Source: Eulemur rufifrons
Lineage: Eukaryota > Chordata > Mammalia > Primates > Lemuridae
Direction of reading: 5' to 3'
DNA length: 64,000 bases
NCBI RefSeq assembly: GCF_041146395.1
Contig: NC_090989.1
Span: 216,908,843 to 216,972,842, forward strand
The notes below the pieces were generated by a model that ran no database searches, was not told the origin of the DNA, and saw only the letters and a program-made list of their open reading frames with translations. Positions 9,709-22,298 of the stretch are shown piece by piece (within the stretch, counting starts at the first letter, position 1; every line of letters starts with the position of its first letter). The position numbers were made by a program, and so were the translations under genes.

Positions 9709-12700
9709 ATTTTTCAGTCACCAATTAGAATTTAAAATAGTTTGATAGTGGCCAAAGCAATGGTGTGCTGGTAAAACAGCTCTTTAGAAAAACAAACAAC
9801 CTTGATTTGTAGTATTTCTAATTCCCATGGTATAAATACTCCCACCATAACTGATTTGAAACTGTCAATAGGTTAATAATCCACCTAAAAATCCCTAGAT
9901 ACTTAACAGTCAGTGCAAGCTGACATAAGTGGCTGCTTTATAGTATTGGGTTAAACATTTAATTACTTATTTACCGAGTGAAATCTGTACTCTGTGTTCT
10001 GGTTGGTTAACTAACTAAAAATGGTGTTCTCATTTCCAAATTAAGGGAAGCAGCTGTATACATCTGCAAAGTCCTTCTAAAAATCAGATTTCCATGGCAT
10101 CTTTGAAGTTTTCTAAAGTTCACTTACTATTAGGCAACATATATTCCCACTATTGAAGTTGATTTTTTTTTTTCACATGTGAGTAGCTTGCAGTGTTTGT
10201 GACTAACTCTGGGATTCCAGTCTTTCCCCAAGCATAGGAATTAAGATCAAAAGACAGGCTAGTGATAAATTGTTAGGATGTGGTTAAAGACAAAAAGTTA
10301 ATTCACCATGTCTGTGCTCTGCAGATTAGACTATCACCAGAATATGTAATTAGAGCCGCTACAACATGGTTTTAATCAATGATGGAAATAGGTGGGCCGG
10401 AGATATGTGCAGGAATTACTCCGAGGACTGTCCAGCACTACCAGGGGGGAAACCACTTAAGAAACTCCAAATGATTTTACAGTAACAGGAGAAACTGTTT
10501 CCGTTCCCAGCAATGGCTTTAGGAAATCAGCCGAAGCCATCATCCTGTTTAAAAGCCCACGGCCTGTCGTATCTGAACGTTTCCACCAGTGGTGGCTTTG
10601 TGTGATGCCTGAGTCACTGCCGAAGCCATCTGTGGCCTGTTTAATATTGGTTTTATTCCTCCCATTTAGGGACAGGGGACTAAGTAATCATCACAATGCA
10701 GTATATCAGTGACTGAGACAGAGAGTCTGGGGATGATCTATACATGTGTGCAGTGACTTTTTGGTGGCTAGAAGAACAGAGAGTTGAGTGCCATCTTTGG
10801 AGACGACTTAGTCTTGGCTGGAGGACTAGTCAGGCACGGTCTGACACGTGGAGGAATCTCCATCCCACTCTCTTGGTAGTTGCCAAAGAATGATGGTTCT
10901 CTCACGGTTGCCACCCTCATCCTGATTAGCCACCTTATTAAAGAGGAGTACCGGGAACTCTAGTGGGACTTTTATTGCAAGGGTATTTTCCCAGCCTGTG
11001 CTGCTATATTCTCACGGGGTGGGTTGCAGTCTTTGGATACAAACATGACCTTATTGTTTCTACTGGGGAGCAGCATGGGAGAAGGAATAAATTGCAGTTT
11101 GTGTCATCTTACTTTTCCTACCTGTATCTGAATCTGTGTTTAAACCCAACCAAACCAAACCAAAACAGAACAAAAACCAAAAACTAAAAAGCCTTGCTGG
11201 TACCACCTAGACAGTTACATTCTCTCATAAACACTCTGTAATTTGTCTGGGTTTCTTCTAAATTGACCCAGGATGACTGCAATCTGCTTCCCATCATCTT
11301 AAAGGTGTGGCTAATTAGTGTTTGTTCCCTGGAACCCTCTACTCTCCTATTACACTTTCGACCTTGTTTTTTTAAGGCAGAGAAGTCGGGAGAAAGATGT
11401 AGGCATTGGCTCGAAGACTCCCAGGGCTGTATGGAATGCATTTCCCATTTACTATCCACTTCAGTTCTTACTACGCTGGGGAGCTGAGCTATGGCCTCAC
11501 CTTGCTTAGTGGATAAATGGTTTTTTCTCTTTGTTAATGGTCTGCATGTCTTATTTCATAGATGAGAGAAACATTTTGAAAAGTGCAGCTCTGTCATGGA
11601 CTTGATTGCTTTTGTCCAGCCACAAGAAACATTCTCATCTGCCTCCCAAATCCCCTATTAATGTGAAATCCCCAAATAGACTTATTCTTTCCTCTCTTCG
11701 AAAACATTACATGGTGCTAGTAGAAAACACAGAGGGGTGGGTAGGGTGCTTCGACAACGGGGAACAATCAAAGCCTGACTTCTGCTTGCAAAACGCGTAG
11801 TCCAGTTGAAGGGACGTGTAATCGTCTGGGGAATCAGGCCTGCTCTGACTCTTGGCTCCCTGGACCATCTCATCATCTGGACGCCAGATAAAATACAGAT
11901 GTTCTTAGCTACAAACACAGCACCAGACCATTTTCCTCTTGGCTTGCGCTGTCTCTTAAATGCATGAATGCCAGACGAACTCGTTTTCAGCATTTTGGTT
12001 CAGTTATAATTCACGGAAGGTATCCCAATCTGGACTGAATGATTTTCTTCCCAGTTATGCCTCTGAAATGGGTCCCATGTTCTCCGTGGCCTTTGGCTGC
12101 TGGGCTTGTGACCGTCTCCGAGCTGCTTTTCCTTTAAGTCACATGTGCAAAGCTGTCATAGTAGACAGCAGTCACAGACGTCCTTCTTCTCGAGCCCAGA
12201 AGAGCCTCAGAGCTGTCTCTCCCTCAGGCCTTTCTTCAAGCCACCATTGCCTCCCACTGAAGTGACCCTTTTAACAAATCCTAGCCTCGAAATCAAATGG
12301 AGAGTGCCCTTGTTTTCATGAGTGTCTCTGTGCAGAATGTGAGTCAGATTTTTCCAGCAGGAAGAAGGTTTTGTTTTGCAAGCGTCTCAGACATGGAGAG
12401 GTCACTAAAAATTTGTAATTACCTTGCAAGGACGCCTCAAATGTGAGGAGGCCAATTCTAGAGACTCCTAAATTCTAAAGAGGAACGAAGCCCTGCACGT
12501 CTTTCCTGCTAGATTCCGGGCTCCCATACGCTTTCTCTTTCCTGCTTGCTCCCTCAGAAGCGCCCCCCGCCCCTTCCCCATCTGCAACTGGGGAGGGCAA
12601 CTTTTAAAAGGCAAGCTTGCAAGTTGGCAAGTTCTAATAAAGATCACCTGTTTTAGCACAACTTCTAATACACTAGAGCAGTTTTTCCTTGTCTAACTGG

Positions 12701-13102
12701 AAAAGCCTACCCTAGGGGCAAAGTTTCCTTTACCATAATAAAGGGATACATGTATGCAATAGAAGCTATTTTGAATTTTTTGAGAAAATAGCTGCTGGGC
12801 TTTATCCCTGTCTGGCTCTCTTTACACGCTTCCCTTCGTCCAGGTAGAGGCCCCAGTAGCCAGACCAATCAGAAATTGCCCTTGGGCTCCCCCTGCTGGC
12901 CAGATGCCAACCCCGGCTTCCTACCCTCTTCCACCGCCAACACCGGGGAGACCCGGCAACACCCCAGCTTGACTGTCACTCCGAGTGCTCGTTTCTTTGC
13001 ACAGCCTTTCTCTCCTGGGTAACTCAAAAAATCAGGTTAAAGGAGGAGGGAGGCAGCGCAGGCGGCTAGACCCCTGCGATCTCTCTTTGGGGAGGCACAT
13101 AC
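9709..13102 (-). other. PCSK5 intron, largely without interspersed repeats
   Basis: About 3.4 kb with no Alu, L1 or LTR copy that I recognise, unusual for this window. There is a CAAAC-rich patch at 11140-11180. Several short ORFs lack coding features. It may hold conserved regulatory DNA; nothing in the sequence alone proves it. Confidence 0.5.
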
Positions 13103-13303
13103 CGTTCCAGAACTGGCCTTCCACCTGGGTCGGGGCGGGGCGTACACATGTCCCACGCAGCAGCTGCAGTCCTTCTCGGCAGCTGCTGCACTCGTTGTAG
13201 CCAAGGCCGGTACAGGTTTCGCAGGCTCGGTGGCAGGGCTCACATTCTCCCATTTCTTGGTCACCATAGAAGCCAGGGCCACATTTTCTCACACAGCTGC
13301 CAC
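13103..13303 (-). CDS. PCSK5: PCSK5 Cys-rich repeat exon (201 bp)
   Basis: The exon starts after TTCTCATGTAG and ends AACG before GTATGT, phase 1 at both ends, 66 codons plus split codons. It begins GSCVRKCGPGFYGDQEMGEC, continues with CEPCHRACETC and CSSCREGLQLLRGTC, and ends in a cysteine-free tail RPAPTQVEGQFWN. Two partial furin-like repeats are therefore present, followed by the start of a linker that continues in the next exon (8805-8882). If that next exon is skipped, the split G joins AC of the 5730 exon to give Asp, so the frame survives. Confidence 0.96.
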
Positions 13304-13419
13304 CTACATGAGAACACAGAGAGGAAGCATGAAGGTGGAATTCTGGCCAGCCTAGAGTGGTGCTTTATGCAATACCAAGTTTAACTTTTTTTTCTTTTTT
13401 TTTTTTTAATTTGGACAAT

Positions 13420-13548
13420 TTTTTTTTTTGTAGAGACAGGGTCTTGCTATGTTGCCCAGGCTAGTCTTGAACTCCTGGTCTCAAGTGATGTTCCCACGTA
13501 AGCCTTGCAAAGCGCTGGGATTACAGGCATGAGCCACGGCACCCAGCC
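13420..13548 (-). repeat. Alu left monomer (FLAM-like)
   Basis: GTAGAGACAGGGTCTTGCTATGTTGCCC to GAGCCACGGCACCCAGCC; only one arm, behind a T-rich tail region from about 13387. Confidence 0.75.
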
Positions 13549-13561
13549 AAGGCCAAGTTCT

Positions 13562-13713
13562 AAAGAGGCTGAAGAGGTACAATGCACACTATCTGGGTGA
13601 TAGACACATTTATAACTGACTCAAACTGTACAAAACTAATTCATGTAACCAAAACGTTTGTACCCCTGTAATATTCTGAAATTAAAAATAAAACAAAAGA
13701 AAGAGGCTGAAGA
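13562..13713 (+). mobile_element. Very short L1 3' end with target duplication
   Basis: The direct repeat AAAGAGGCTGAAGA lies at 13562-13575 and 13700-13713. The 124 bp between ends with the strepsirrhine L1 tail AAAACGTTTGTACCCCTGTA, then AATATTCTGAAATTAAAAATAAAAC. Confidence 0.88.
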
Positions 13714-13827
13714 AAGTTTTAGGAACATATTTTGTTTGCATTTGTTTTTAAAGAAACCAAGATAGCTTTAGCTTACATCAACCCATGAGTGTGTTTTCAT
13801 AAATCCAACACTTTATCTAAGTCCTCT

Positions 13828-14187
<360 letters not shown>

Positions 14188-14861
14188 TAAGTCCTCTTTC
14201 AACCGAGAATTTAAGTTGGCCAACAGCTTAAAGGGTTAAGAGCACCAAATAAAGAACTTTACATCCTTGAGGCCTTGAAAAACTGCAAATAAAATAAATC
14301 TGTGTATAGAGAACCACTGAAGATTGCTGTGAGCTGTCTGTCTCACTCTTTCTCTCGCAAACAGTCAAGAGCACTGGGCTATTAGTTCTTCGACTCGAAG
14401 ACTCACAGTACATTTCTTTCCTAACTATCCATTTCCATCGAATGCAACGAGTTCACAGAAACCTCAAGGGATCTTGTTCAACTCTTACATTGCACAGGAA
14501 CATACAACATGGATTAAGTCTCAAGAAAAAGGTCAGTGTTCTGAATATTTCAGGTGACTTCAATTCCAAAACATTTATCTTCAGCTCCCCTCCCTCCTCC
14601 TCCCCCTTCTTCATCTGGTTCACTCTTGTTTGCATCGACTTGGAGATATTTGAGATTAATTAGTGAAATATGAATGATGCTTCAGTAATAAAAACAGAAG
14701 GAAGTAGTCCTGGCTAATGTTTATTTTCAAACCAAATTAAAATTCCTCCTGGGCCCAGATGTGCCGTGTACCGAGGCTCTGAATCCAACCGTAGCAGCAC
14801 CCCTATGGCACAGACCAGGCAGTTTTGCTCTCGCTTTGCACAGCACCATTTTCTGGTTTAC
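14188..14861 (-). other. Intron downstream of the 14862-14998 exon
   Basis: No repeat or gene recognised between the Alu and the exon donor. Confidence 0.5.
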
Positions 14862-14998
14862 CTGAGAGAAAGAAGCCCTCTTCACACCAGTAACACTCGT
14901 TCTGGTCACAGTTGCCGCAGTTAGTGTCGCATGCTCTGCATTCTGATTCATCAGGGTAGGTCTTCTCAGGACAGGTTTTGTAACAGTGGTGTTCAAAC
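14862..14998 (-). CDS. PCSK5: PCSK5 Cys-rich repeat exon (137 bp)
   Basis: The acceptor CTCTTCCTCTAG and donor TCAG|GTAAAC frame 45 codons starting FEHHCYKTCPEKTYPDESEC and ending YWCEEGFFLS. The cysteine spacing (CRAC-x3-CGNC, CYWC) is that of a furin-like repeat. It enters in phase 2 and leaves in phase 1, complementing the preceding microexon. It is bracketed at a distance by two minus-strand Alus (13828-14187 and 15191-15527). No stop codon or frameshift is seen. The identity as PCSK5 is secure from peptide similarity and the flanking exons. Confidence 0.95.
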
Positions 14999-15190
14999 CT
15001 AGAGGAAGAGAATGTAGTTTCTTCCATGAGATATGTTGTATTTCTCTTGACCACCATAATGTTTTTTCTTTCTTTTCCTTATTTTATTTTAAATTTAGGG
15101 TCTTGCTCTCTTGCCCATGCTGGACCATAGTCCACTGTAACCTCCAACCACCATAATTTTTAGTCTCCATATATTTGTCTACACAGCGTT

Positions 15191-15527
15191 TTATTTATTT
15201 ATTTTTTTTAGACAGAGCCTCACATTGTTGCCCGGGGTTGGAGTGCCATGGCATCAGCCTAGCTCACAGCAACCTCAAACTCCTGGGTTCAAATGATCCT
15301 CCTGCCTCACCTCCCAACTAGCTGGGACTACAGGTGTGAGCTACCATGCCCAGCTATTTTTTTTCTTTTTTTCCTATTTTTAGCTGCCCAACTAATTTCT
15401 TTCTATTTTTAGTAGAGATGAGGTCTCACTCTTGCTCAGGCTGATCTTGAACTCCTGAGCTCAAGTGATCCTCCTGCCTCGGCCTCCCAAATTGCCAGGA
15501 TTACAGGCATAAGCCACCATGCCCAGT
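15191..15527 (-). repeat. Alu (older, diverged)
   Basis: GACAGAGCCTCACATTGTTGCC to GCCACCATGCCCAG with a linker of the TTTTAGCTGCCCAACTAATTTC type. The A-tail region is TTTA-rich. Confidence 0.9.
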
Positions 15528-15774
15528 CTATGCAGCACTTTTAACAGAAGTAGATAACTGGATTTCAAGGTGAAAACTTCTTGGTCTGTTGTACCCCCTA
15601 CCCCCCAAGTCATTAACCACCTCCTTCTGGACCTCAGGAGACTTCATCAGGGCAGCTGGGGGAGGGTGGGGGAGAAGGAAAGGGGCACCGATACTTACGT
15701 GGAGGACTGAGTATGTGTCAAGTATTGGCTCATTTACATCTTTGCACAAATCCCATATGGTAGCTATTACTTAT

Positions 15775-15862
15775 CTTTAATTTCTAGACAAGGGAACTGA
15801 AGCTCAAGGTTAAGTGCTCAAAATCACATGGCTAGTTAAAGGTGGGACTGGGATTTTAACCA
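15775..15862 (-). repeat. MIR fragment (antisense)
   Basis: ACTGAAGCTCAAGGTTAAG...CACATGGCTAGTTAAAGGTGGGACTGGGATTT. Confidence 0.7.
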
Positions 15863-16835
15863 AAGTCTGCGTGAACAGATTGCTTGTGTGATTTGCCACA
15901 CGGCAGCTGGCACATAGGTCTCAAGCAGCTCAGCGTTGCGTCCAAGCAGCTTACCAAAATGTCTGCACACAGATTATTAACAATGATAGCACACTGCCTC
16001 AGCTTGCTCTTGTAAATATTCTCACATATATTATCTGTTATCCTCGTTCTACAGTAAAATGCTGTCATTCATACTCCACTGAATTGCAGGCTCGCTTGAA
16101 GGTGGAGTGGAACGAAGTCGACCGCTGCCCCTTTGATGAATTTCAAACATCAACAAGATGTCAGGAGAAACCTTTCATTTCTTCCTTAACAACTTCTGTT
16201 GTACTGCATTGCCTTAGCTGTATTCAAAGTTACTAAATATCCTAAGAGATTATAAATGCGTGGTTGTTGAACCAAATATCACACGTTTTACCCTTAGTGA
16301 TAACGGAGCGTGTTCTGTCAGTGTATTTATTTCTCACGGGGTTTCAGGAAACACACTCATGAGTGAGTCCCGGGGAGCTGGAGAGGCTCACAGGTTGGCC
16401 CCGAAGCTTAACAGAGGATGCTGTCAGGTAACAAAGGGAGTAGCTGCAGGTGAGAGGGTGTATTCAGGTGTCAAAATGGAGAAGGCGGCCAGCGTAGAGT
16501 TGGGCTGCAGAGAGGCAGAGTTGTATGAGGGACAAAGAGGGGAATCCCTCATCCACTTCTGCACAGTCACGACTTTTAAATTTGAGTCTCCTCTCCTTCC
16601 TCGGTTTTTTGAGGAACGTTTTGCGCCTGTCACCATGTGACCTCACCAAGGAATGCTTACATTTCCACTGTTCATTTCTGCTTGGGGATCCTGTGGCAGG
16701 CCACATACTGGGTAAATGTCAACTATGAATACGCTGACAAATTACTTTCTGCTCATTAAATGTCATCTGGTCTACACTGTAATAATCAAACCTGGGAGCA
16801 TCTTTGCCACCCCTCCTCCCCTGTTTAAATAGAAC
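15863..16835. other. Intron, no clear repeat
   Basis: Includes a 126-codon open frame on the plus strand (16260-16640) with no recognisable domain; judged a chance ORF. Confidence 0.45.
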
Positions 16836-17113
16836 TTTTTTTTTTTTTTTTTTTAAGAGATAGGGTCTCTCCCTTTAACCCAGACTGGAGTGCAGTGGCA
16901 TAGTCATGGCTCACTGTAGCCTTGAACTCCTGGGCTCAAGTGATCCTCCTGCCTCAGCCTCTTGAATAGCTGGGACTACAGGTGTGACCACTGTGCCCAA
17001 TTAATTTTTAAATTTTTTATAGAGACAGGGTCTCGCTATGTTGCTCAGGCTGGTCTAGAACTCCTGGCCTCCCAAGGTGCGAGGATTAGAGGCGTGAACC
17101 TCTGAGCCCGGCC
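16836..17113 (-). repeat. Old dimeric Alu (AluJ-like)
   Basis: T19 start and GGAGTGCAGTGGCATAGTCATGGC. It lacks the expanded strepsirrhine linker, so it predates that lineage. Confidence 0.88.
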
Positions 17114-18234
17114 CTAAATGTAACAATAATTTAAATCAGCGGGTCAGGAGGGCAATGATGTGAGACACGGTCAATGTAGAGAATAACAGGCTATTCTGGA
17201 AAAGTTGAATTAAAACTATGAGGCTAAGTAATGATAGGGGTAACTGATCATTTTTAGTATGTTTCAGCTTGCTGCGCTTCCCTTTCCTTCCCATCCTCCT
17301 CACTGCTTTTACCATCTGCTCACTCACTACACATTTCAGGCCCCTGGAGGTGGACGGAGGGGAAAAGGATGTGGTAACGGGAGGAGATGACCCACCAAAG
17401 CTGACATGTCCCAGATTTAGACCTGCCACGAGCTTGTGGCGCAACGTAAGCAGAACTCAGCGTCTCTCTGAGCTTCAGTTCTGGTGATCAGCATCAAGCC
17501 CGCGTTCCCGACAATCTCAGCGGGAAGATGAAAAGAAGAAATGGACGTGAGAGTTTGCATATCCCCAAACTCCTGAGGGCTTATGTAGCCTTCGCATTAT
17601 CCGGGGCCTTCCTTTGCCTTTCGTCTCCCTTCTTTTCTTAGTTTTTCTTTCAGGGTAGGCAACACTGTATGCTGGAGGGAGACTAGAATAGGACGGCGAG
17701 CTGATGTCCAAACACGCCATCTGTGATTACACAGATTTTCATTATAGAATGTTGGGGGCGATGGTTTCATTTATTCATCTGTGTTTCATTTAGCCTGTTT
17801 GTCTGTGTCTCTCATGACCCAGGAGATGACAAAGAGCTAATGTGGCACCTGCTTCACGCTGAAGCATCGGACTCTGGTTAAGAACAAGGTCTCCATGCAG
17901 ACACTTAAACACAGCTCACTTGGGGCCTGGTATATTATTAAGGTCTGTCCATAAACAGCAAGATCTGAATCTTGGTGACCCATGGCAAGACTCCTAGACA
18001 CCGGTGTCAGGCTGGATGACTTCCAGAATCAAGAAAGAGAAGGTCTCCTTTCGAGGCAAGAAAACAGCTGGGCTCTTATTGCTAAATCCAACAATTGCTC
18101 ATTAATAGCCTGACAGGACAGAGTTGCTTCGGGCTGCAGGGGCTCTTTTTGCTTTAATCACTGGGTTGAGGATTAAGTCAGTAATGCTTAAACTGCAGAA
18201 AAGTTAGTGCCGTGAAAAAGAAGGCCACACTTAC
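17114..18234 (-). other. Intron near the 18235-18277 microexon, no repeats seen
   Basis: About 1.1 kb free of recognisable mobile elements directly downstream of the microexon donor. Confidence 0.45.
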
Positions 18235-18277
18235 ATGTAATACCCCATAGCGCACGATGTACAGGTTCCCGGATCAT
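18235..18277 (-). CDS. PCSK5: PCSK5 43-bp microexon
   Basis: This exon is too short for ORF detection and was found from its splice sites. The acceptor is a T8CCAG tract and the donor ACAT|GTAAGT is consensus-strong. It encodes DPGTCTSCAMGYY, preceded by an Asp completed from the previous exon. The last two bases (AT) plus the first G of the next exon make ATG (Met). It enters in phase 1 and leaves in phase 2, so it cannot be skipped alone. Skipped with the 14862-14998 exon (180 bp together), the frame is kept. It is isolated between a 42.4-kb and a 3.2-kb intron. Confidence 0.9.
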
Positions 18278-18818
18278 CTGGAAAAAAAATGATAATAATG
18301 AAGAATGATAATCACCAAGAATTTGTCATTTGGAAAAATAGATTTTGAAAAAGCTGTGGCTTGAGACAAAAAAAATACTCTGGCATAGCTTCATGAGATG
18401 TACTGTCCAGAAATGATATTTGATCAGATTGTACCCTTTTTAATTAGTAACAAGATGTACACTAGGCTTTATCTTTATCATAGGTAGTAAAATAAGAGTT
18501 CTCATAAATACTTGGCCCTGACTCTCAGGAAGGAATAGGCCCAAGCTACTGGGTCTTCAAATTACACATCAACAACCCTCTACATTAAGAACCTCCTGAC
18601 CTCTACGGAGATAACCACATCAGGCATGTCCTCATGCCCACACACAAACATCTGGAAGGGACTATGAGCTCCTGACTCTGAATTTCCATGAGTTACCCCA
18701 AACCGTTGCTAATGAAAGTATCATTTGGGAGGCTCCTTTAAAATCTGTACTAGTATTTTCCCCAAGCATCCACTTCATGTTCTGCACTTCACAACCCTCT
18801 TGAAGAAGCTGTCCTGTT

Positions 18819-18835
18819 CTCTCTCTCTCTCTCTC
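18819..18835 (+). repeat. (CT)n microsatellite
   Basis: Eight CT units at the junction of the following Alu's T tract. Confidence 0.85.
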
Positions 18836-19137
18836 TTTTTTTTTTTTTTTCTTTTTGAGACAGAGTCTCGCTCTGCTGCCCGGGCTAGAGTGCCATGGCA
18901 TCAGCTTAGCTCACAGCAACCTCAAATTCCTGGGCTCAAGTGATCCTCCTGCCTCAGCTTCCTGAGTAGCTGGGACTACAGGCTCGGGCCACCACACCCA
19001 GCTAATTTTTCTATTTTTGGCAGAGACGGGGGTCTCACTCTTGCTCAGGGTGGTCTTGAACTCCTGACCTCAAGCGATCTTCCTGCCTCGGCCTCCCAGA
19101 GTGCTAGGATTATAGGCATGAGCCACCGTGCCCGGCC
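18836..19137 (-). repeat. Alu with imperfect target duplication
   Basis: AGAAGCTGTCCTGTTCT (18804-18820) versus AGAAAGTGTCCTGTTCT (19138-19154). Confidence 0.92.
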
Positions 19138-19999
19138 AGAAAGTGTCCTGTTCTCATCAAGAGTAATGATTCAATGTGTCTCTATTGGCTTAGAGAAGGG
19201 TCTTTTCCTGCAGCTTTCAGGGGACTTAGAGAGAAAGGATTTAGAGAGTCACCATTGCAGTCTGTTTCCCTCCCTCCTAACACTTCCTAGAAGCAGCAAC
19301 CTTCAGATCTGATGATTAAGAGAATTCCATGACTTCCTCTGGCCTGCAGTTCTTGCAAGTAACAGTTACCTCTGGCAGGTTCTTCCTGTGATCTAACCTA
19401 CATACACCCTAGTCCTGTCTTTTCATTTTAATAAGAGACAGAAAACAACTGCTTCTCCTTAAAGCATTCCTCTTGGTACGTGAAGATTTTATTTCACCTT
19501 TAACTTTATCTAAACAAAACTATGTTCCCTAAACTTTATTCATAACTTTCTAATCTAGTCTGGGCCCTATTCTGGTTTTCTCGAAGACTACCTCTTAGAG
19601 GGTAGAGACAGCCCCACTCAAATCTTTATTCACACGTTCATCTTGAGTCCTCCTAGGGATTTTGCAAGATGACACTGTACCACACATAATATGACTAATG
19701 CATTTCATCCAAAGATACAGCGGGCAAATTTCCAGAAGAGTCTCTGTCAATTAAGCAGAGATCCTCAGAACCTCCTTCCGGAAATGGCCTGGTGATGATG
19801 CCGTGGAAGGGGAGCTGGCTTGGGAATTGGGCTCCCTGTCTCTAGTTTGAAGTTTAAACTCAGGCTTAAGTGTCTTGTGAACTTGCACAAATGTCACTCT
19901 GCTCTGTGGGTCCTGGTTTCTGCAGGGGTAAAATGAGCTGGTTGGACAAGATGGCTGTTAAGACTCCCCAGAAGTCGAAGATTCTGAAGTTGAGTTTAG
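19138..19999. other. Intron, possible worn L2
   Basis: The segment around 19585-19670 (GAGGGTAGAGACAGCCCC..) has an L2-like look; otherwise nothing. Confidence 0.3.
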
Positions 20000-20169
20000 C
20001 AGGAGTTGGCAAACTCTGACCACCCCCAGGGCCATCCCCAGCCTTGCCCACTCATGTACATGTATTGGGCATGAATGCCTTCATGCTACAGCACCAGAGT
20101 CAAGTGATTGCCAGAGAATCTGAAAATACTTACTATCTGCCAATGCACAGAAAAGTTTGCCGACCCCTG
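20000..20169. mobile_element. Short non-autonomous hAT-type MITE
   Basis: The termini are inverted: CAGGAGTTGGCAAACT at 20000 and AGTTTGCCGACCCCTG ending 20169. The 170-bp body has no ORF. Matching 8-bp target duplications could not be confirmed. The family name is not certain. Confidence 0.65.
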
Positions 20170-22298
20170 GCTGTAGCACCGTCAGCTCATGACTTTGTCA
20201 TGCTCGCCTTTGTTAGGTCACACAGGTGTAAATGTAATTGTCTTTACAGCTGCTTCCAGAGTTCCTCTTAGGGTGAGACCCATCTATATTTAGGAAAATA
20301 CCTTGTTAAGCTGCTTGGGGTAGAAGTTTAATTGGAAGCGTTGTAAGAGAGCCAAGACAACCAAAGAGGTAGAAAGGTCTTTTTACAGGAGGCTGTGATT
20401 TGCTCATGGAAGGGAAAGGGTTTTTCATGTCTGGGTCAACAGGGTTTGTAATAAGGTGACTAAAACAGGACAGCGAAATGAATCAAAAGCCAGGCTGATT
20501 AAGTGAAACTAGGAATCTGAAGCCAGAGGTGTCCATGAGAAAGAAAAGGTCCCTGGCATTCTTAGAAATCTTGGAGAGGTCTTTATGCTTCCACAACCCA
20601 CAGATTGAGAATCTGAATCCATTTCAAGGGGTTGCAGGGACCCCAATGAACACCAGTGCTCCCACTGGGCTAGTTCGTTTCCCACTGAGTCTATTTTTGC
20701 ACCTATATTCTTTTCAGTTCTGTTAAAAACCTTCCTACTACTCAGCTTGCATTTGGGCAGCTTACTTTCCTCTGCCTGTCCCTGATGAACATATTTGATG
20801 CTAACAGTTTTGCTAATTGGGCAAGGGCTGGGGAAATTCTAATCCTGTTCTCTAATGTTCTGGTCATCCCTCCCATCTAGGAACTTAATGAGCTTGCTGT
20901 CTGCTCCTTTAAACAGGTCACTGATGAAAACGTTAAGTAGAAATGTGCATACCAATGTCATCTTGAGATCAGGGGCTTTTCCAGCCCAGTTGCACAGTGA
21001 ATCTGGTACCTTTACAACCATTTGCATAAATGAATAATGCATAGAATAGGAACTGTGTCTTAAAACACCTTATGAATGCCCATTGGTTTTTCTCATTATT
21101 ACCAGTTCTAAAGAATGAGAATTATTTTAAAAAATGTTTCCACCCCAGAAGATCCACAAGTCAGACGTAAGCTAAATAGATTGAGTTTGACCACTGAGAG
21201 GCTGCAGTTATGGGATTAAGGAAGAAGGTAACGATCCCAAATGTAGAAGTTGACTCTAAGTCAACGTGGCATTTAGATGGTAAGAAGGGTGGCGTAAGGA
21301 GAAAGATGAAATTTCCTGGCTTCTTGTGTGTGTGCGGTGGGAGGTAGGAGGGCGGGGAGTCTAAACAAGCTACAGTTGTTAACTGTCTTGGAAGGTGTTA
21401 TCCAAAGTAGGATGTTTAAATAGCTTTGGTTATTCCATCTTGTCAAACTTTTGAGCTGAGAGAGCATGTTTTGAGGGGAGATGGGGCAAGTTCAGTCAGA
21501 ATTCAGAGAGAGACTCGCATTTGGAAAAAAGCCTTCAGAAACAGTTGTTGGCTTCCAGCTGCTCACATCCCTGCTGAGGAGAACGTGTAAGCAGATGTCT
21601 TGTCAAGACGGGCATACAGCCTTCCTTTACTGGGAAAACTCATTTTTAGTGTCTCATTTTTATGGGGTGGGTGGGCAGGACTACAGTGTCCACTGTGTCT
21701 TGAAGGCTCTTCATGATCCTGTGTCATCTTTCACTGTGTCTTCAGGATCATCCGCATTGGAACTGGTCACCAACTCACTGTGCTGTGGAGACAGACGCCT
21801 GCTGTCATCCCACCTTCAGTGGTCAGCTTACATTTCACTTTGTTCACACTCGTACCTGCAGCCCACCATTAAATATGGGTGGATGAGGGCCACAGGAGGA
21901 GCTATGCACATCTTACCTGTGAAATGTATTGGAAAGGGGATAATTTAAACTTCAGATGGAACAGAACATTTTTAAATGTCCAGAGAAGAAGAATTTATTT
22001 TTATGGTTTACATAAACTTTGTGTCCCATAATTAAGGGCACATACAAGCTAAAATGCCTCTAATTTGCTTTTTCTAATTGTATTGTTCATCTTGCATGTT
22101 AATTTTCATTTGGGGGAGATGGAAGAAACCCTATGCCTTAAGGGTAGTCTTTTACCATAGAATATCTAAATAGGCCAGAATTAGCCATGGATTAGATAGT
22201 TACAGACTTATAGTCCTAACTACTCTCCAAGCTTCATCAACAACAGAAACCTAAAGCAGTAGGCTCCACACTCTTTTGATTGATTGCCCCATTGGCTT
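20170..22298. other. Intron, no named element
   Basis: A 155-codon plus-strand ORF (21481-21948) stands out only by length; it has no domain, signal peptide or repeat structure and is judged non-coding. Confidence 0.4.

Noticed and set aside
15060..15150. Alu-like fragment (TTAGGGTCTTGCTCTCTTGCCC)
   Set aside because: Too short and diverged to assign; may be a monomer remnant.
16260..16640. 126-codon plus-strand ORF
   Set aside because: Overlapped by open frames on the other strand, no recognisable protein; judged chance.
21481..21948. 155-codon plus-strand ORF
   Set aside because: No domain, no signal peptide, no splice or promoter context, and inside a repeat-mixed intron; length is reachable by chance in 64 kb.
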